Below, piece after piece: positions 16,253 through 25,927 of a stretch of 64,000 nucleotides of DNA. Numbering within the stretch: the first letter of the stretch is position 1; the number at the start of each line of letters is the position of its first letter. The notes below the pieces were generated by a model. It did not search any database. It worked only from the letters and a program-made list of their open reading frames with translations, and was not told where the DNA came from. A program made the position numbers and the translations under genes. This DNA comes from Paenibacillus_E sp040812395 (GTDB taxonomy: Bacteria; Bacillota; Bacilli; Paenibacillales; NBRC-103111), in contig NZ_JBFNXH010000002.1 of the NCBI RefSeq assembly GCF_040812395.1, forward strand, positions 310,001-374,000. The letters run 5' to 3'.

Positions 16253-17479
16253 ATGATCCAAGAAACGGGCAAAATTAGAAATAGCACTCTTACATGGAGA
16301 CTGTTTTTTGGTTTAAAGCTAATCTTTGATTTAGCATTAACAGGTGTTTTTTATTTTGAAAATTCGATTACGATCTTTTGGAGACTTAGTTTTATCGTCA
16401 TTTCATTGGTAGTTTTCCTTTTGATAAATTTATTTTACTTTAACATGAAAAGAAAACAGGCATGGCTTTTACATATCCTCATCATTGATTTCTTGGTATC
16501 CGCTTCTTATGGTTATGTGTATATCGGTGGAGACTTCCCCAATCATTTATTTATTGGAATTACAGCCTTGGCGATTTTAATGTTAGTAAAGAACACCAGA
16601 GCGATCATCATGACTTGCATACTTTTATTGGCTGTATATGTGGTTACGATGGGGAGTATTGATTGGTATTTATATAAACGATTCGATGAAATTGGCTACT
16701 TTATATCCGGTTCGTTTATTGTTTTCGCAGGTATTGTGAGCTCTTTAATCCATTATTATCAACGCGCACGAAGGGATACGATGCAGTTATATGCACAATT
16801 GATGCAATCCCATGAGCGACTACAGGACTATGCTCTCAAGACGGAAGAGTGGGCTACGACAAGGGAAAGAGTGCGAATCGCGCGCGACATTCATGATACG
16901 ATAGGTCATAAACTGACGGCATTATTGGTTCAAATGCAAGCTGCCCGCAAACTAAGCGGTCTGGATTCTTTGCGCAGCGAACAAACCTATCTGGAATGTG
17001 AAGATTTAATCAGATCGTCATTGCAAGAGGTCCGGCTTTCGGTAAGGGCAATTCGGGATGAACCTTTTAAGTCTACTTCTTTAACGGATAGTCTTGGCAA
17101 GCTAACGGAGGAGTTTAGCAAATTTGCCGAGGTTCAAACCGATTTTGAAGTGATTGGGATTCCAGTTCCACTACCAGGTGATCTGCAACTAACCGCCTAT
17201 CGAATTGCACAGGAATCACTTACGAATGCACAGAAGCACGGTCATGCGAAACATGCAAAAATATTGTTAGCCTATTCTGCGACTGGGTTCTCTCTGAGCA
17301 TACGCAATGACGGAGAGCTCCCTGCAGAACTAAAACCGGGGTTTGGTTTAATCAATTTGAAAGAAAGAGTGAGGGAGTGGAATGGAGAAGTGCGTTTTTG
17401 CATGGATCGGCACGAGGGTTTTGCTGTTGAAGTGCAGCTCCCTTACTCTTTAATGGAAATGGAGCGTGTCGATGTTTGA
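16253..17479 (+). CDS. sensor histidine kinase (HisKA_3/NarL-type)
   Basis: 408 residues. About five hydrophobic segments fill residues 15-165. The dimerisation domain carries RVRIARDIHDTIGHKLTAL with phospho-acceptor H214, then the HATPase domain (QESLTNAQKHGHAKHAK, GFGLINLKERVREWNG). It resembles DesK/LiaS-type sensors of membrane state; the signal is unknown. Its stop overlaps the response regulator start (TTGA), so the pair is coupled. Confidence 0.92.
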   Translation: MIQETGKIRNSTLTWRLFFGLKLIFDLALTGVFYFENSITIFWRLSFIVISLVVFLLINLFYFNMKRKQAWLLHILIIDFLVSASYGYVYIGGDFPNHLFIGITALAILMLVKNTRAIIMTCILLLAVYVVTMGSIDWYLYKRFDEIGYFISGSFIVFAGIVSSLIHYYQRARRDTMQLYAQLMQSHERLQDYALKTEEWATTRERVRIARDIHDTIGHKLTALLVQMQAARKLSGLDSLRSEQTYLECEDLIRSSLQEVRLSVRAIRDEPFKSTSLTDSLGKLTEEFSKFAEVQTDFEVIGIPVPLPGDLQLTAYRIAQESLTNAQKHGHAKHAKILLAYSATGFSLSIRNDGELPAELKPGFGLINLKERVREWNGEVRFCMDRHEGFAVEVQLPYSLMEMERVDV

Positions 17480-18138
17480 GAATCCTAATTGTAGACGACC
17501 AGCGGCTTATGAGAGAGGGGCTTGCGACCATCATCGGTTTGGAACCGGACATGGAAGTAATTGGAACGGCAGTGGATGGGAGAGATGCCTATACCAAAGC
17601 GCTTGAATCGCGGCCGGACATTGTATTGATGGATATCCGAATGCCGGGAATGGATGGCGTGGAAGGATCGGAATTGATTCTTAGGGCTTTACCGGAGACA
17701 AAAGTGCTGATTCTGACCACGTTTGATGATGCGGAGTTAATTTTACGCGTTTTGGAAAAAGGCGTCCATGGATATTTGTTGAAGGATATGCCGTCTGAGG
17801 CGATCGTCAGTGCGATTCAAACGGTATACAATGGCGGGACAGTGCTTCAACCCGAGATAACGGCAATGCTTATTCATGATCTTAAAAAAATGTCGAAAGT
17901 GAACTCAAATAGGACTCACCCATCAAGTATCAATGAGCCAGATGAGCTCGGGTCTCTGACCGAACGGGAGAAAGAAGTACTATCTTTATTAGGCCAAGGC
18001 TTAAACAACAGAGAGATTGCAGGTATTCTTATTATCACGGAAGGTACAGTGAAAAATCACGTTTCGAATCTCATAGCGAAGCTTGGGCTGCGCGACCGAA
18101 CACAAGCTGCTGTATTTTCAGTTCGTCATCAAATATAA
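17476..18138 (+). CDS. NarL/LuxR-family response regulator
   Basis: 220 residues from TTG 17476. Receiver domain: acidic pair DD at 7-8, D53 in LMDIRMPGMDG, Lys in YLLKDMPSE. The LuxR-type HTH is LTEREKEVLSLLGQGLNNREIAGILIITEGTVKNH (first half shown by its start). It acts with the kinase just upstream. The small DoxX-like gene 164 bases downstream is a candidate target. Confidence 0.95.
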   Translation: MRILIVDDQRLMREGLATIIGLEPDMEVIGTAVDGRDAYTKALESRPDIVLMDIRMPGMDGVEGSELILRALPETKVLILTTFDDAELILRVLEKGVHGYLLKDMPSEAIVSAIQTVYNGGTVLQPEITAMLIHDLKKMSKVNSNRTHPSSINEPDELGSLTEREKEVLSLLGQGLNNREIAGILIITEGTVKNHVSNLIAKLGLRDRTQAAVFSVRHQI

Positions 18139-18241
18139 CTAAAAGGGTATGACTTTTGGCATAAAGTGTGAGAATAATCATGCTTTAGCGATCAAACGTT
18201 CTGCCTTTTTCTTTGTGAATACATGACTTTTCACAGATTTG

Positions 18242-18276
18242 CTTACACCATGTTCTTGATAAAATCAAAGTGTAAG
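18242..18276. promoter_or_regulatory. CTTACAC/GTGTAAG inverted repeat
   Basis: CTTACAC (18242-18248) and GTGTAAG (18270-18276), perfect 7-bp arms 21 bases apart, directly upstream of the DoxX-like gene. It could be the response-regulator site or an RNA stem. Confidence 0.45.
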
Positions 18277-18302
18277 AAAATACAATATGAGGAGTTATGA
18301 AG

Positions 18303-18683
18303 ATGAAAAAAATAATAATCACCTACTGGGTAATCACTGTTTGTACACTTATAGGGTTCTCACTCAGTGCTGTCAATGAGATTGCCCAATCTCCTAAAAC
18401 ATTTATAGAAACTACGCAGCTGTTGGGCTACCCAGCATACTTTCTGACTCTTCTTGGAGTGGCAAAACTGATAGGCATCATTGTTCTTCTTGTTCCTAAA
18501 TATTACAGGCTCAAAGAATGGGCATATGCTGGTTTTACAATTGATTGTATAGCTGCATTTTGGTCGGAAAATGCTGTCGGCAATCCTATGGGAAGTATTA
18601 AGTCTGTCGTAGTCTTTATGTTTGTTATGCTTTCTTACTATATGCTGCGGAAAATGCAAAGAGGCTTGCAATTAACAATATAA
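18303..18683 (+). CDS. DoxX-like small membrane protein
   Basis: 126 residues, four hydrophobic helices, containing LLGYPAYFLTLLGVAKLIGIIVLL and YYRLKEWAYAGFTIDCIAA, the DoxX-like family pattern. GGAG 8 bases before ATG 18303 favours it over ATG 18297. Role unknown; its position behind a two-component system suggests it is a regulated membrane stress protein. Confidence 0.8.
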   Translation: MKKIIITYWVITVCTLIGFSLSAVNEIAQSPKTFIETTQLLGYPAYFLTLLGVAKLIGIIVLLVPKYYRLKEWAYAGFTIDCIAAFWSENAVGNPMGSIKSVVVFMFVMLSYYMLRKMQRGLQLTI

Positions 18684-18749
18684 TGGGGTCATACAGATGT
18701 CTATCCATGCTGGGATGTAGTATTTCTGCTACTTTATGATTTTAAATGG

Positions 18750-18790
18750 ACAAAGGAGCTAAGCGGATTGTGCGTGCTTAACTCCTTTGT
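18750..18790 (+). terminator. terminator after the DoxX-like gene
   Basis: ACAAAGGAG-C-TAAGC and GCTTA-A-CTCCTTTGT pair around a short loop and run into TTTTTT. Confidence 0.85.
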
Positions 18791-18919
18791 TTTTTACGTC
18801 CACTGCTGCTCTCTTCAGCAGGTTATGGGCGAGCAAAAGCCGCCCGATCTCCAGACTTACTTTGGGTAAGCCTCGAAGCAGGAATCTTTTGAACCCTGGT
18901 TAGGCTGTTGGCGCCGATT

Positions 18920-19633
18920 CTACCAAGGGAGCGCTTCTTGTTTATGGAAGAATCCGCCCGTCGGGCCGTCAGCCAGCAATGTCGCAAGCCATACCGCCGT
19001 TTCGGCGCCTTCGCTTACCTCCATCGGTGCGCCGTCCCCGCCCATGTCCGTCTTTACCCAACCAGGATGACAGGCATTCACCTTCACGTTCGTATCGCGT
19101 AAAGCTATCGATAGCTGTGCCGTCCATGCGTTCATCGCCGCTTTCGAAGTCGTATACGCCGGAACGGCCCGGCTTCCGAGCATGTCGTTCGAGAGAATTG
19201 TGCCGAGAGAACCGAGAATACTCGATTGGTTAACAATTCTGCCTGCAGCACTCACCTTCAAGAGGGGGAGCAACGCTTCGGTTAATGCCTGCGGCCCGAA
19301 TATGTTCACTTCGAACGAGCTTCTCATAACTTCGAGATTATTGCCCAAATGATCCAAATAAACGCCGGCGTTGTTCACGAGTATGTCCAGTCTGCCGTAT
19401 TCCCTTTCGATCAGCTCCGTTATAGAGCGAATATGCCCAGCATCGGTCACGTCCAGCTCGACGCCTCGCGCCTCGATCTGCTCCTTGCGCAATCCGGCAG
19501 CGGCTTCATCGGCTCTGGCTATCGACCTCGCTCCGAGAAGTACGGCGATCCCTTGCCGGCCTAATTGTCTCGCGATCTCCAGACCTAGCCCTTTGTAAGC
19601 CCCCGTTATTAATGCCACTTTCTTATCGTTCAT
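18920..19633 (-). CDS. short-chain dehydrogenase/reductase
   Basis: 237 residues of classical SDR. The Rossmann motif is TGAYKGLG, followed by NNAG, the catalytic Ser region QSSILGS, and Tyr-Lys in YTTSK. The NADP-type pattern ARSIARADEAA follows the second strand. Substrate unknown; SDRs with this pattern reduce carbonyls. GGAGG 9 bases upstream supports ATG 19633. The same-strand TetR gene lies just upstream (66 bases), likely its regulator. Confidence 0.9.
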   Translation of the reverse strand: MNDKKVALITGAYKGLGLEIARQLGRQGIAVLLGARSIARADEAAAGLRKEQIEARGVELDVTDAGHIRSITELIEREYGRLDILVNNAGVYLDHLGNNLEVMRSSFEVNIFGPQALTEALLPLLKVSAAGRIVNQSSILGSLGTILSNDMLGSRAVPAYTTSKAAMNAWTAQLSIALRDTNVKVNACHPGWVKTDMGGDGAPMEVSEGAETAVWLATLLADGPTGGFFHKQEALPW

Positions 19634-19662
19634 CGATTTCATCCTCCGCTTGCCATTTATTT

Positions 19663-19678
19663 TGTACTGATGAGTACA
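19663..19678. promoter_or_regulatory. candidate operator between TetR and SDR genes
   Basis: TGTACT GATG AGTACA, a perfect 6-bp inverted repeat, 30 bases upstream of the SDR start on the minus strand. Confidence 0.5.
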
Positions 19679-19699
19679 TAATGATCAAAAAAAAGTGGT

Positions 19700-20281
19700 T
19701 CATTTCAAAAGATGAACCAATTGTTCAATCGCTTCGCCGATGGCTGCGCGATCAGGCTGCCCTTTCATCGTGACTGAAAGGCCCACGGCTGAAATAGATA
19801 AAGCGGAAGCGACGCTTGCCGCATTCAATTCGGCCGACAGCTCTCCATTACGAATGCCTTCCTCGATCGTCTCCCGCAGGAGAACCGTTACTTTCTGATG
19901 AAACTCTGTTGTGAAAGAGGCAAGGCTCGCATTCCGCGGCGCCATTTCCGTCAACGTGTTCACGCATAAGCAACCCCATTCAGGACGTTTCCCACCCTCG
20001 TTGTTCGTTATGCCCAACAAATAGAGTCGCACGGCCTCTTTTGCGGAAGGCGCTTGGCTCAGCTTACTCTTGATATAGACAAGACTTATATCGGCGTATT
20101 TGCGGATCGCGGCGTTGAAAAGTTCTTCTTTGCCCCCGAAAGTACCGTACAAGCTTGGCCGCTGTATGCCCATCACCTCTGTAAGGTCGCTGATCGAAGT
20201 CGCTTCGTAACCCTTTTGCCAGAACAATTCCATTGCCTTCATCAAAGCTTTCTGTTCATCGAATTCGCGTGGTCTTGCCAT
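19700..20281 (-). CDS. TetR/AcrR-family transcriptional regulator
   Basis: 193 residues starting MARPREFDEQKALMKAM. HTH: ATSISDLTEVMGIQRPSLYGTFGGKEELF. The C-terminal half carries the GCLCVNTLTEM region seen in AcrR-like regulators of SDR or oxidoreductase genes. The Shine-Dalgarno is weak (GAGTGG). The palindrome TACCAATTGGTA sits just ahead of the start, so autoregulation is likely. Confidence 0.9.
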   Translation of the reverse strand: MARPREFDEQKALMKAMELFWQKGYEATSISDLTEVMGIQRPSLYGTFGGKEELFNAAIRKYADISLVYIKSKLSQAPSAKEAVRLYLLGITNNEGGKRPEWGCLCVNTLTEMAPRNASLASFTTEFHQKVTVLLRETIEEGIRNGELSAELNAASVASALSISAVGLSVTMKGQPDRAAIGEAIEQLVHLLK

Positions 20282-20299
20282 ATTCGGCCACTCTTTCTG

Positions 20300-20311
20300 T
20301 ACCAATTGGTA
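20300..20311. promoter_or_regulatory. palindrome TACCAATTGGTA before the TetR/AcrR gene
   Basis: Perfect 12-bp palindrome 19 bases upstream of the ATG, beside TATATA/ATTAAT promoter-like sequence on the minus strand. Probable operator. Confidence 0.5.
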
Positions 20312-20430
20312 TATAATTAATTTATTCTTTTTTATCAATTATGTCAATTATAAAATACGGATTGTCCCAGGCACCCGACACCCGTGAAACCCAAAGAGAA
20401 ACTTTGTTAAATAATTGGAACAGAAAACAA

Positions 20431-20459
20431 GCTGACACTGATGGGGTATCGGTGTCAGC
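20431..20459. terminator. GCTGACAC/GTGTCAGC hairpin in the gap before the mannanase gene
   Basis: GCTGACACTGAT and ATCGGTGTCAGC pair with one G-T. There is no long T-run, so it is either a weak terminator or an RNA structure. It is the main feature of the 20312-20640 gap, which is otherwise AT-rich and without a gene. Confidence 0.4.
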
Positions 20460-20642
20460 GTTGGTAAGTATATTTTTGACACTAGTTATTAAAAATCCTT
20501 CTAAGTAGTTACATAAAAATAATTAAATTGAATTAATGATTTCGAGTAATCTAGCGATCGCCATCTATTTACAAATTTTTTCATATAATGATATAATCAC
20601 TACATTCCGATTAATAAGGAGGGATTATTAAACAATTCTATT

Positions 20643-20656
20643 TGTATACGCTTTCA
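20643..20656 (+). promoter_or_regulatory. candidate cre site (CcpA box)
   Basis: TGTATACGCTTTCA matches the cre consensus TGWAANCGNTNWCA at 13 of 14 positions. It lies about 50 bases before the mannanase start, suggesting carbon catabolite repression. Confidence 0.6.
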
Positions 20657-20708
20657 TATAATTTGGAAGTTTGGTGTTATGCGACTATATTCCATTGGAG
20701 GAGAAATG

Positions 20709-23432
20709 ATGAGAAAGTTTAAGTCTGTACTTGTGGCTGGCGTTATGTTTGGCAGCATTATCACCCCTGTAACTGTAAGCGCTGCCAATGAACCTGCGGT
20801 TTCGACGACGCAGCAAACGTCATCTGCAGGATTTGTCAAAGCATCGGGAACACAATTTATTGTTGACGGCCATCCCTTCTATTTTGCGGGAGCCAATTCC
20901 TATGATTTGTTTACCTATGGGGACGGTTCCAACACAAGTTCCACTGAAGACATTGAAACCAAGTATATGTACAAGGACAAAATCGATTCCATTATGAGTC
21001 AGATGGCGCAAGACGGCATTAAGGTTGTGAGAACCTGGGGCTTCTCTAATGAAAACTGGCATGGATTCGAGACAGCGAAAGGCGTGTATAACGAAGCGCA
21101 GTTCATGCTGTTTGACTATATTATGGAATCTGCCAATAAACACGGCATTAAAATCATCATCACCCTCGAGAACTACTGGGACGCATACGGCGGTATTGAT
21201 AGAAAGCTGCAGTGGGAAGGGCTAAGCGGCGGAAACCACACAGCAAGAGCCCAGTTCTTCACCAATACAAAAACGAGAGCGCACTACAAGGCCTATGCAG
21301 AACATTTTATTAACCGGATCAATCACTATACAGGAGTAGCTTACAAGGACGACCCTACCATATTCGCATGGGATTTAATGAACGAGCCGAGATACCAGGA
21401 TGCACCAGTTAATGAAAATAAAACAGGCCTTACCTTGAGGGCGTGGGTAGATGAAATGGGTGCCTACATCAAGAGCCTGGATCCCAACCATATGGTAACC
21501 GCCGGAATCGAAGGACATGAGACCAGATATGGCTTTGGCGGGGATGAAGGCAACCCGTTTATTTATATTCAGCAATCTCCTTATATTGACTTCACTTCCG
21601 CACACCCGTATCCGGACGAATATTGGGCGAATCTTACTCCGGAAAAAAATGCGGATATAATGAGAATGTGGATTAACGATTCTCATAACGTGATAGGCAA
21701 ACCGTTTGTCGCTGGCGAATTCAATAGCCATAACAATAAGGATCTGTATTGGCCCTCCGTTTTTGGAGTCATTGAAGAGAAAGGCGCAGCAGGCGGATTG
21801 CTCTGGGAATACAACAGCAAAAAGCTGAGCGACTTTACCATTGTTCATGGCGACCCCATACTTACCTATTTCAAAGCCCATTCAGACAGAATGGCTGCCA
21901 AGAATAATGTAGCCGCAAACTATGTAACCCCTGCACAGGCCACTTTCGACAAAAAAGAGGGTACGCAGGCAGATATCTCTTTGACACTAAGTCTCTTGTC
22001 AGGCAATACGTTAACTGCGATTAAGAATGGCGCATCAACTCTAGTAAAAGGAACCGACTACACCCTATCGGGCAATACCGTGATCATCAAAAAGAGCTAT
22101 CTAGCGGCATTGCCTCAAGAAAATGCCACTCTTGTCTTTGATATCAGCTCGGGCTATGACCCGTCAGCCACGATAAACATCATAGATTCAGGCATATTAA
22201 ACTCGGAGCTGAATTCGACGGAAGCCTCTTTTGACAAAAACGTAGCGAGACAGAATGATGTGTCCGTCTCTTTCACTTCCAACGGAAATACGTTTGTTGG
22301 CATTAAGAATGGATCCGCTGTGCTGACAAGCGGCACAGACTACACGGTATCGGGCAATACTGTGGCCGTGAAGAAGAGCTACCTGGCTAATCAAGCTGTG
22401 GGGACAGTTAACCTGACCTTTGATTTCAACCGGGGAACTGATCCGGTATTGAAGATTACAGTGGCAGATACTTCAGGCCAAGATATAATAGACAACTTTG
22501 AGAGTTATGCCGGTTCAGCTTCCAGCTTGCAATCTGCTTATGTGAAGAATGGGAACGGGAACTCTTTAACAGTTGGGCTAGATAACCACAACAGTGAAAG
22601 CGCATACGGAATGTCTTATGCATACACCATTGGTTCGCCTAATTATGCGGGAGTGACTCGATCGATTGGCAACAAGAGCTGGTCTGGCTTTAAAGGACTC
22701 TCCTTCTGGCTGAAACCCGACGGTTCGAATCGAGAACTAACGATACAGATCAAGGAAACCGGCGGGGAGTATTGGGAAACACGTTACAACCTATCCTCCG
22801 CCACAGCATCGACCGTAACGCTACCGTTCAGCAGCTTTACCCACCCGAGCTGGTACAGTGGCGGGAATGGAACCCTTGATCTTGGATCCATCGCAGAGTA
22901 TTCCTTATATATCGATCAAGGGCAAGGGAACGCAGGAAACGGAACACTGTATTTTGATAACATCAAACTTGCGGAACAAATCGATCCCAAGCCACCGATA
23001 GATAAACAGGCGCCAACCGTACCTGCAAACCTGCAAAGTCCGGCTAAAACGTCCGCATCTGTTAATCTTACATGGTCCGCCTCGAGCGACAATGTTGGCG
23101 TGCAAGCCTATGACATTTACAATGGAACCACTCTTGCAGGTTCAACATCGGATACAAGCTATACGATTACAGGCTTATCTGCAAATACGGCTTACAGCTT
23201 TACGGTTAAGGCCAGAGACGCTGCAGGCAATGTATCTGATGCAAGCAGCACATTGAATGTCACAACAGACACAACAAACCAGCAGTATCCTGCCTGGGAT
23301 ATTAATAAACAGTATGTTGGCGGCGAAATTGTGACCTATAATGGGAAGTTATGGAAAGCTCAATGGTGGACAAACCGTGAGGTTCCAGGGACCACTGGGC
23401 AATGGGGAGTTTGGAAAGAGTATACAAATTGA
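20709..23432 (+). CDS. secreted multi-modular GH5 beta-mannanase
   Basis: 907 residues. Signal peptide 1-26 (cleavage near VSA-AN). GH5 catalytic domain about 38-400: RTWGF, LMNEPRYQ with acid/base E226, and VAGEFNSHN with nucleophile E337; overall closest to endo-1,4-beta-mannosidases of GH5_7. Then two tandem CBM_X2-type modules (about 410-590), each with the KNG...TDYTLSGNT pattern, a beta-sandwich carbohydrate-binding module (IIDNFESYAGS to LYFDNIKL), a fibronectin type III domain and a C-terminal CBM5/12 (YPAWDINKQYVGG...WWTN). Start chosen by GGAGGAG. It cuts mannan outside the cell. Upstream cre-like box; terminator follows. Confidence 0.92.
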   Translation: MRKFKSVLVAGVMFGSIITPVTVSAANEPAVSTTQQTSSAGFVKASGTQFIVDGHPFYFAGANSYDLFTYGDGSNTSSTEDIETKYMYKDKIDSIMSQMAQDGIKVVRTWGFSNENWHGFETAKGVYNEAQFMLFDYIMESANKHGIKIIITLENYWDAYGGIDRKLQWEGLSGGNHTARAQFFTNTKTRAHYKAYAEHFINRINHYTGVAYKDDPTIFAWDLMNEPRYQDAPVNENKTGLTLRAWVDEMGAYIKSLDPNHMVTAGIEGHETRYGFGGDEGNPFIYIQQSPYIDFTSAHPYPDEYWANLTPEKNADIMRMWINDSHNVIGKPFVAGEFNSHNNKDLYWPSVFGVIEEKGAAGGLLWEYNSKKLSDFTIVHGDPILTYFKAHSDRMAAKNNVAANYVTPAQATFDKKEGTQADISLTLSLLSGNTLTAIKNGASTLVKGTDYTLSGNTVIIKKSYLAALPQENATLVFDISSGYDPSATINIIDSGILNSELNSTEASFDKNVARQNDVSVSFTSNGNTFVGIKNGSAVLTSGTDYTVSGNTVAVKKSYLANQAVGTVNLTFDFNRGTDPVLKITVADTSGQDIIDNFESYAGSASSLQSAYVKNGNGNSLTVGLDNHNSESAYGMSYAYTIGSPNYAGVTRSIGNKSWSGFKGLSFWLKPDGSNRELTIQIKETGGEYWETRYNLSSATASTVTLPFSSFTHPSWYSGGNGTLDLGSIAEYSLYIDQGQGNAGNGTLYFDNIKLAEQIDPKPPIDKQAPTVPANLQSPAKTSASVNLTWSASSDNVGVQAYDIYNGTTLAGSTSDTSYTITGLSANTAYSFTVKARDAAGNVSDASSTLNVTTDTTNQQYPAWDINKQYVGGEIVTYNGKLWKAQWWTNREVPGTTGQWGVWKEYTN

Positions 23433-23444
23433 TAACGCTATGAT

Positions 23445-23487
23445 AAAAGAGAAGGCCCGTGCTGCTGAGCATGAGCCTTCTCTTTTT
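23445..23487 (+). terminator. terminator of the mannanase gene
   Basis: AAAAGAGAAGGC (23445-23456) pairs with GCCTTCTCTTTT (23475-23486), ending in a T-run. Confidence 0.88.
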
Positions 23488-23509
23488 GTTCCGCGTTGCT
23501 CAACAACGG

Positions 23510-23733
23510 ACATCGAATTCCAAGCATAACCTGCCTGTGCATAAAAATGTGTTTAATCAGGATTTCACAGCCAACAAGCCAAATGAAAATGGGTGACAGA
23601 TATCATTTGCGTCGCGACCGGAGAAGGCTGGCTTTACCTCGCTTGCGTAGTGGATTTATACTCCCGCAAAATCGTTGATTGGCAGACAAGCGGACGTATG
23701 ACGAAAGAACTGGTGCGACACGCTCTGGCTTGA
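23510..23733 (+). pseudogene. IS3-family (IS150-like) transposase OrfB fragment
   Basis: Two frames together give NSKHNLPVHKNVFNQDFTANKPNEN, then, shifted at about 23592, VTDIICVATGEGWLYLACVV and DLYSRKIVDWQTSGRMTKEL, ending in TGA. These are the linker and first catalytic-Asp part (DDE) of IS150-type OrfB. The start of the gene, OrfA, the rest of the catalytic core and the IS ends are absent. It sits between the mannanase terminator and the trailer end of the CRISPR array, marking old insertion activity. Confidence 0.85.
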
Positions 23734-23831
23734 GAAAAATGATGGGGGATCGGAGTGGGAAATGCCTGAGTAAGCATTTGGGGGGGCTTCATGGGGGTAA
23801 ACGTAGGCGTACTGAGCGTTGGCCATTCGGT

Positions 23832-23872
23832 GATTTCAACGTATGACCTATACACTCCTATGAGGGAGTGAC
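23832..23872 (-). repeat. decayed terminal CRISPR repeat
   Basis: The plus strand retains ATTTCAAC and CACTCCTATGAGGGAGTGAC, an altered version of the CTCC...GGAG stem and GAC end of the array repeat. It is followed by 34 bases, exactly spacer length, before the first clear repeat at 23907. Confidence 0.65.
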
Positions 23873-23906
23873 CGCGTTAACTATTTTAACGAGCGCAACT
23901 GGTCCG

Positions 23907-25927
23907 ATTTCAATCCACGCTCCTATGCGAGGAGCGACTTTGCCAATCATAATCCCCTATGTCCGTTATCCGATTTCAATCCACGCTCCTTCACAAGGAG
24001 CGACGTCCCCGTATTTAAGTTATACAAGGTGTAGCCACCAATTTCAATCCACGCTCCTACACAAGGAGCGACACGCTACCCTCTGTAATGTCTTGCGTCG
24101 TAATCATTTCAATCCACGCTCCTACACAAGGAGCGACGCTTCAATCAAGCAGCAACCAAGCATGCCTCCTTCATTTCAATCCACGCTCCTACACAAGGAG
24201 CGACACTACAATTTTCACGTAATCCGGCAAAAGCCGGAAATTTCAATCCACGCTCCTATACAAGGAGCGACTGCGATCGCATTCTTTGCGCATCCCATCA
24301 GTACGTATTTCAATCCACGCTCCTATACAAGGAGCGACGGGAACGAATTACGATACCTGGCTGCACGAAATCATTTCAATCCACGCTCCTATACAAGGAG
24401 CGACCGAAGGTAACGGGCAAGGGGCAGGTTTACTTTGTATTTCAATCCACGCTCCTATACAAGGAGCGACCAGTTTATTCGTAAAGCGCGGGTTCGACGG
24501 TCAATTTCAATCCACGCTCCTATACAAGGAGCGACGTGTTTTGTATTCTCCTTTCCTTATGATATAGGGACATTTCAATCCACGCTCCTATACAAGGAGC
24601 GACAGGCAACAAGCTGGTGAATATATCAACAACAAAAAATTTCAATCCACGCTCCTATACAAGGAGCGACTTGAATCGCGTACGCCTACGTCGTCCATTA
24701 CAAATTTCAATCCACGCTCCTATACAAGGAGCGACCAAAGCGTTGAAACCAGAATTCGAAGCGATGGAAATTTCAATCCACGCTCCTATACAAGGAGCGA
24801 CGCGACCTTCAATATCGTTATCAAGGGCAGGGACAATTTCAATCCACGCTCCTATACAAGGAGCGACAAGATGTGTTCTTGTCTTTTTTACAGACAGTTC
24901 GAGATTTCAATCCACGCTCCTATACAAGGAGCGACAAAATCGGTGGCATATTCGTTGCTGAGATTGTCATTTCAATCCACGCTCCTATACAAGGAGCGAC
25001 ACGCATTAAACGATTTTTTGCAGACGTTGAAGGCATTTCAATCCACGCTCCTATACAAGGAGCGACCCTGTCTCGCCTATCACTCTGCCAACGAAAGATC
25101 ATTTCAATCCACGCTCCTATACAAGGAGCGACGTAAAAGGGTATCAACTTCCTAATCGTACCAATATTTCAATCCACGCTCCTATACAAGGAGCGACAAT
25201 TTGTAACCATCAGACTCTCTCATCATTTCAATATTTCAATCCACGCTCCTATACAAGGAGCGACCTCGATGTCACTCGGTTCTCCGATTGCTTTTGCTGT
25301 ATTTCAATCCACGCTCCTATACAAGGAGCGACTCGATCTGGCAAAAGGTGCACTCAAATAAAAAAAATTTCAATCCACGCTCCTATACAAGGAGCGACTA
25401 TACCCGTCGTTAAATGGTCTATTGGATGCTGAATTTCAATCCACGCTCCTATACAAGGAGCGACGCAGAAGCCTAATAACGTTATTGCAAATTCGGGATT
25501 TCAATCCACGCTCCTATACAAGGAGCGACCGATTCCTGGCAATCAAACAGTCAACCTATCATGATTTCAATCCACGCTCCTATACAAGGAGCGACTCAAC
25601 GGTAAGCAAGTATTGCCGCGAGCTGGAGATTTCAATCCACGCTCCTATACAAGGAGCGACCTGGAGACAAAAAGATTACGCTAACGTTTAATGTATTTCA
25701 ATCCACGCTCCTATACAAGGAGCGACTGGTTTGGATAGGGATGCAGTGGAGGACCTGTGGAATTTCAATCCACGCTCCTATACAAGGAGCGACTGGCTGT
25801 ATAATGCTAACATCGGGGCCGAATGCGGATTTCAATCCACGCTCCTATACAAGGAGCGACCGTTAACAACAGGACAAAGTACAACGGGTACAGGTATTTC
25901 AATCCACGCTCCTATACAAGGAGCGAC
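23907..25927 (-). CRISPR. subtype I-C CRISPR array, 31 repeats and 30 spacers
   Basis: The 32-base repeat begins ATTTCAATCCACGCTCC and ends AAGGAGCGAC on the plus strand. On the minus strand it ends GTGGATTGAAAT, the hallmark of I-C repeats, so transcription should run leftwards. Repeat starts: 23907, 23973, 24041, 24106, 24173, 24240, 24307, then about every 66 bases to 25896. Spacers are 33-36 bases and all look different. Repeats from 24240 to the right end read TATACAAGG; 24041-24173 read TACACAAGG; 23973 and 23907 differ further. This decay on the left marks the trailer end, with the leader at the right. No cas gene is intact in the window. Confidence 0.98.

Noticed and set aside
25201..25240. 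Doubled ATTTCAAT at the edge of a CRISPR spacer
   Set aside because: The spacer simply ends in the same eight bases that start the next repeat; spacer length (35) is normal, so no extra repeat is present.
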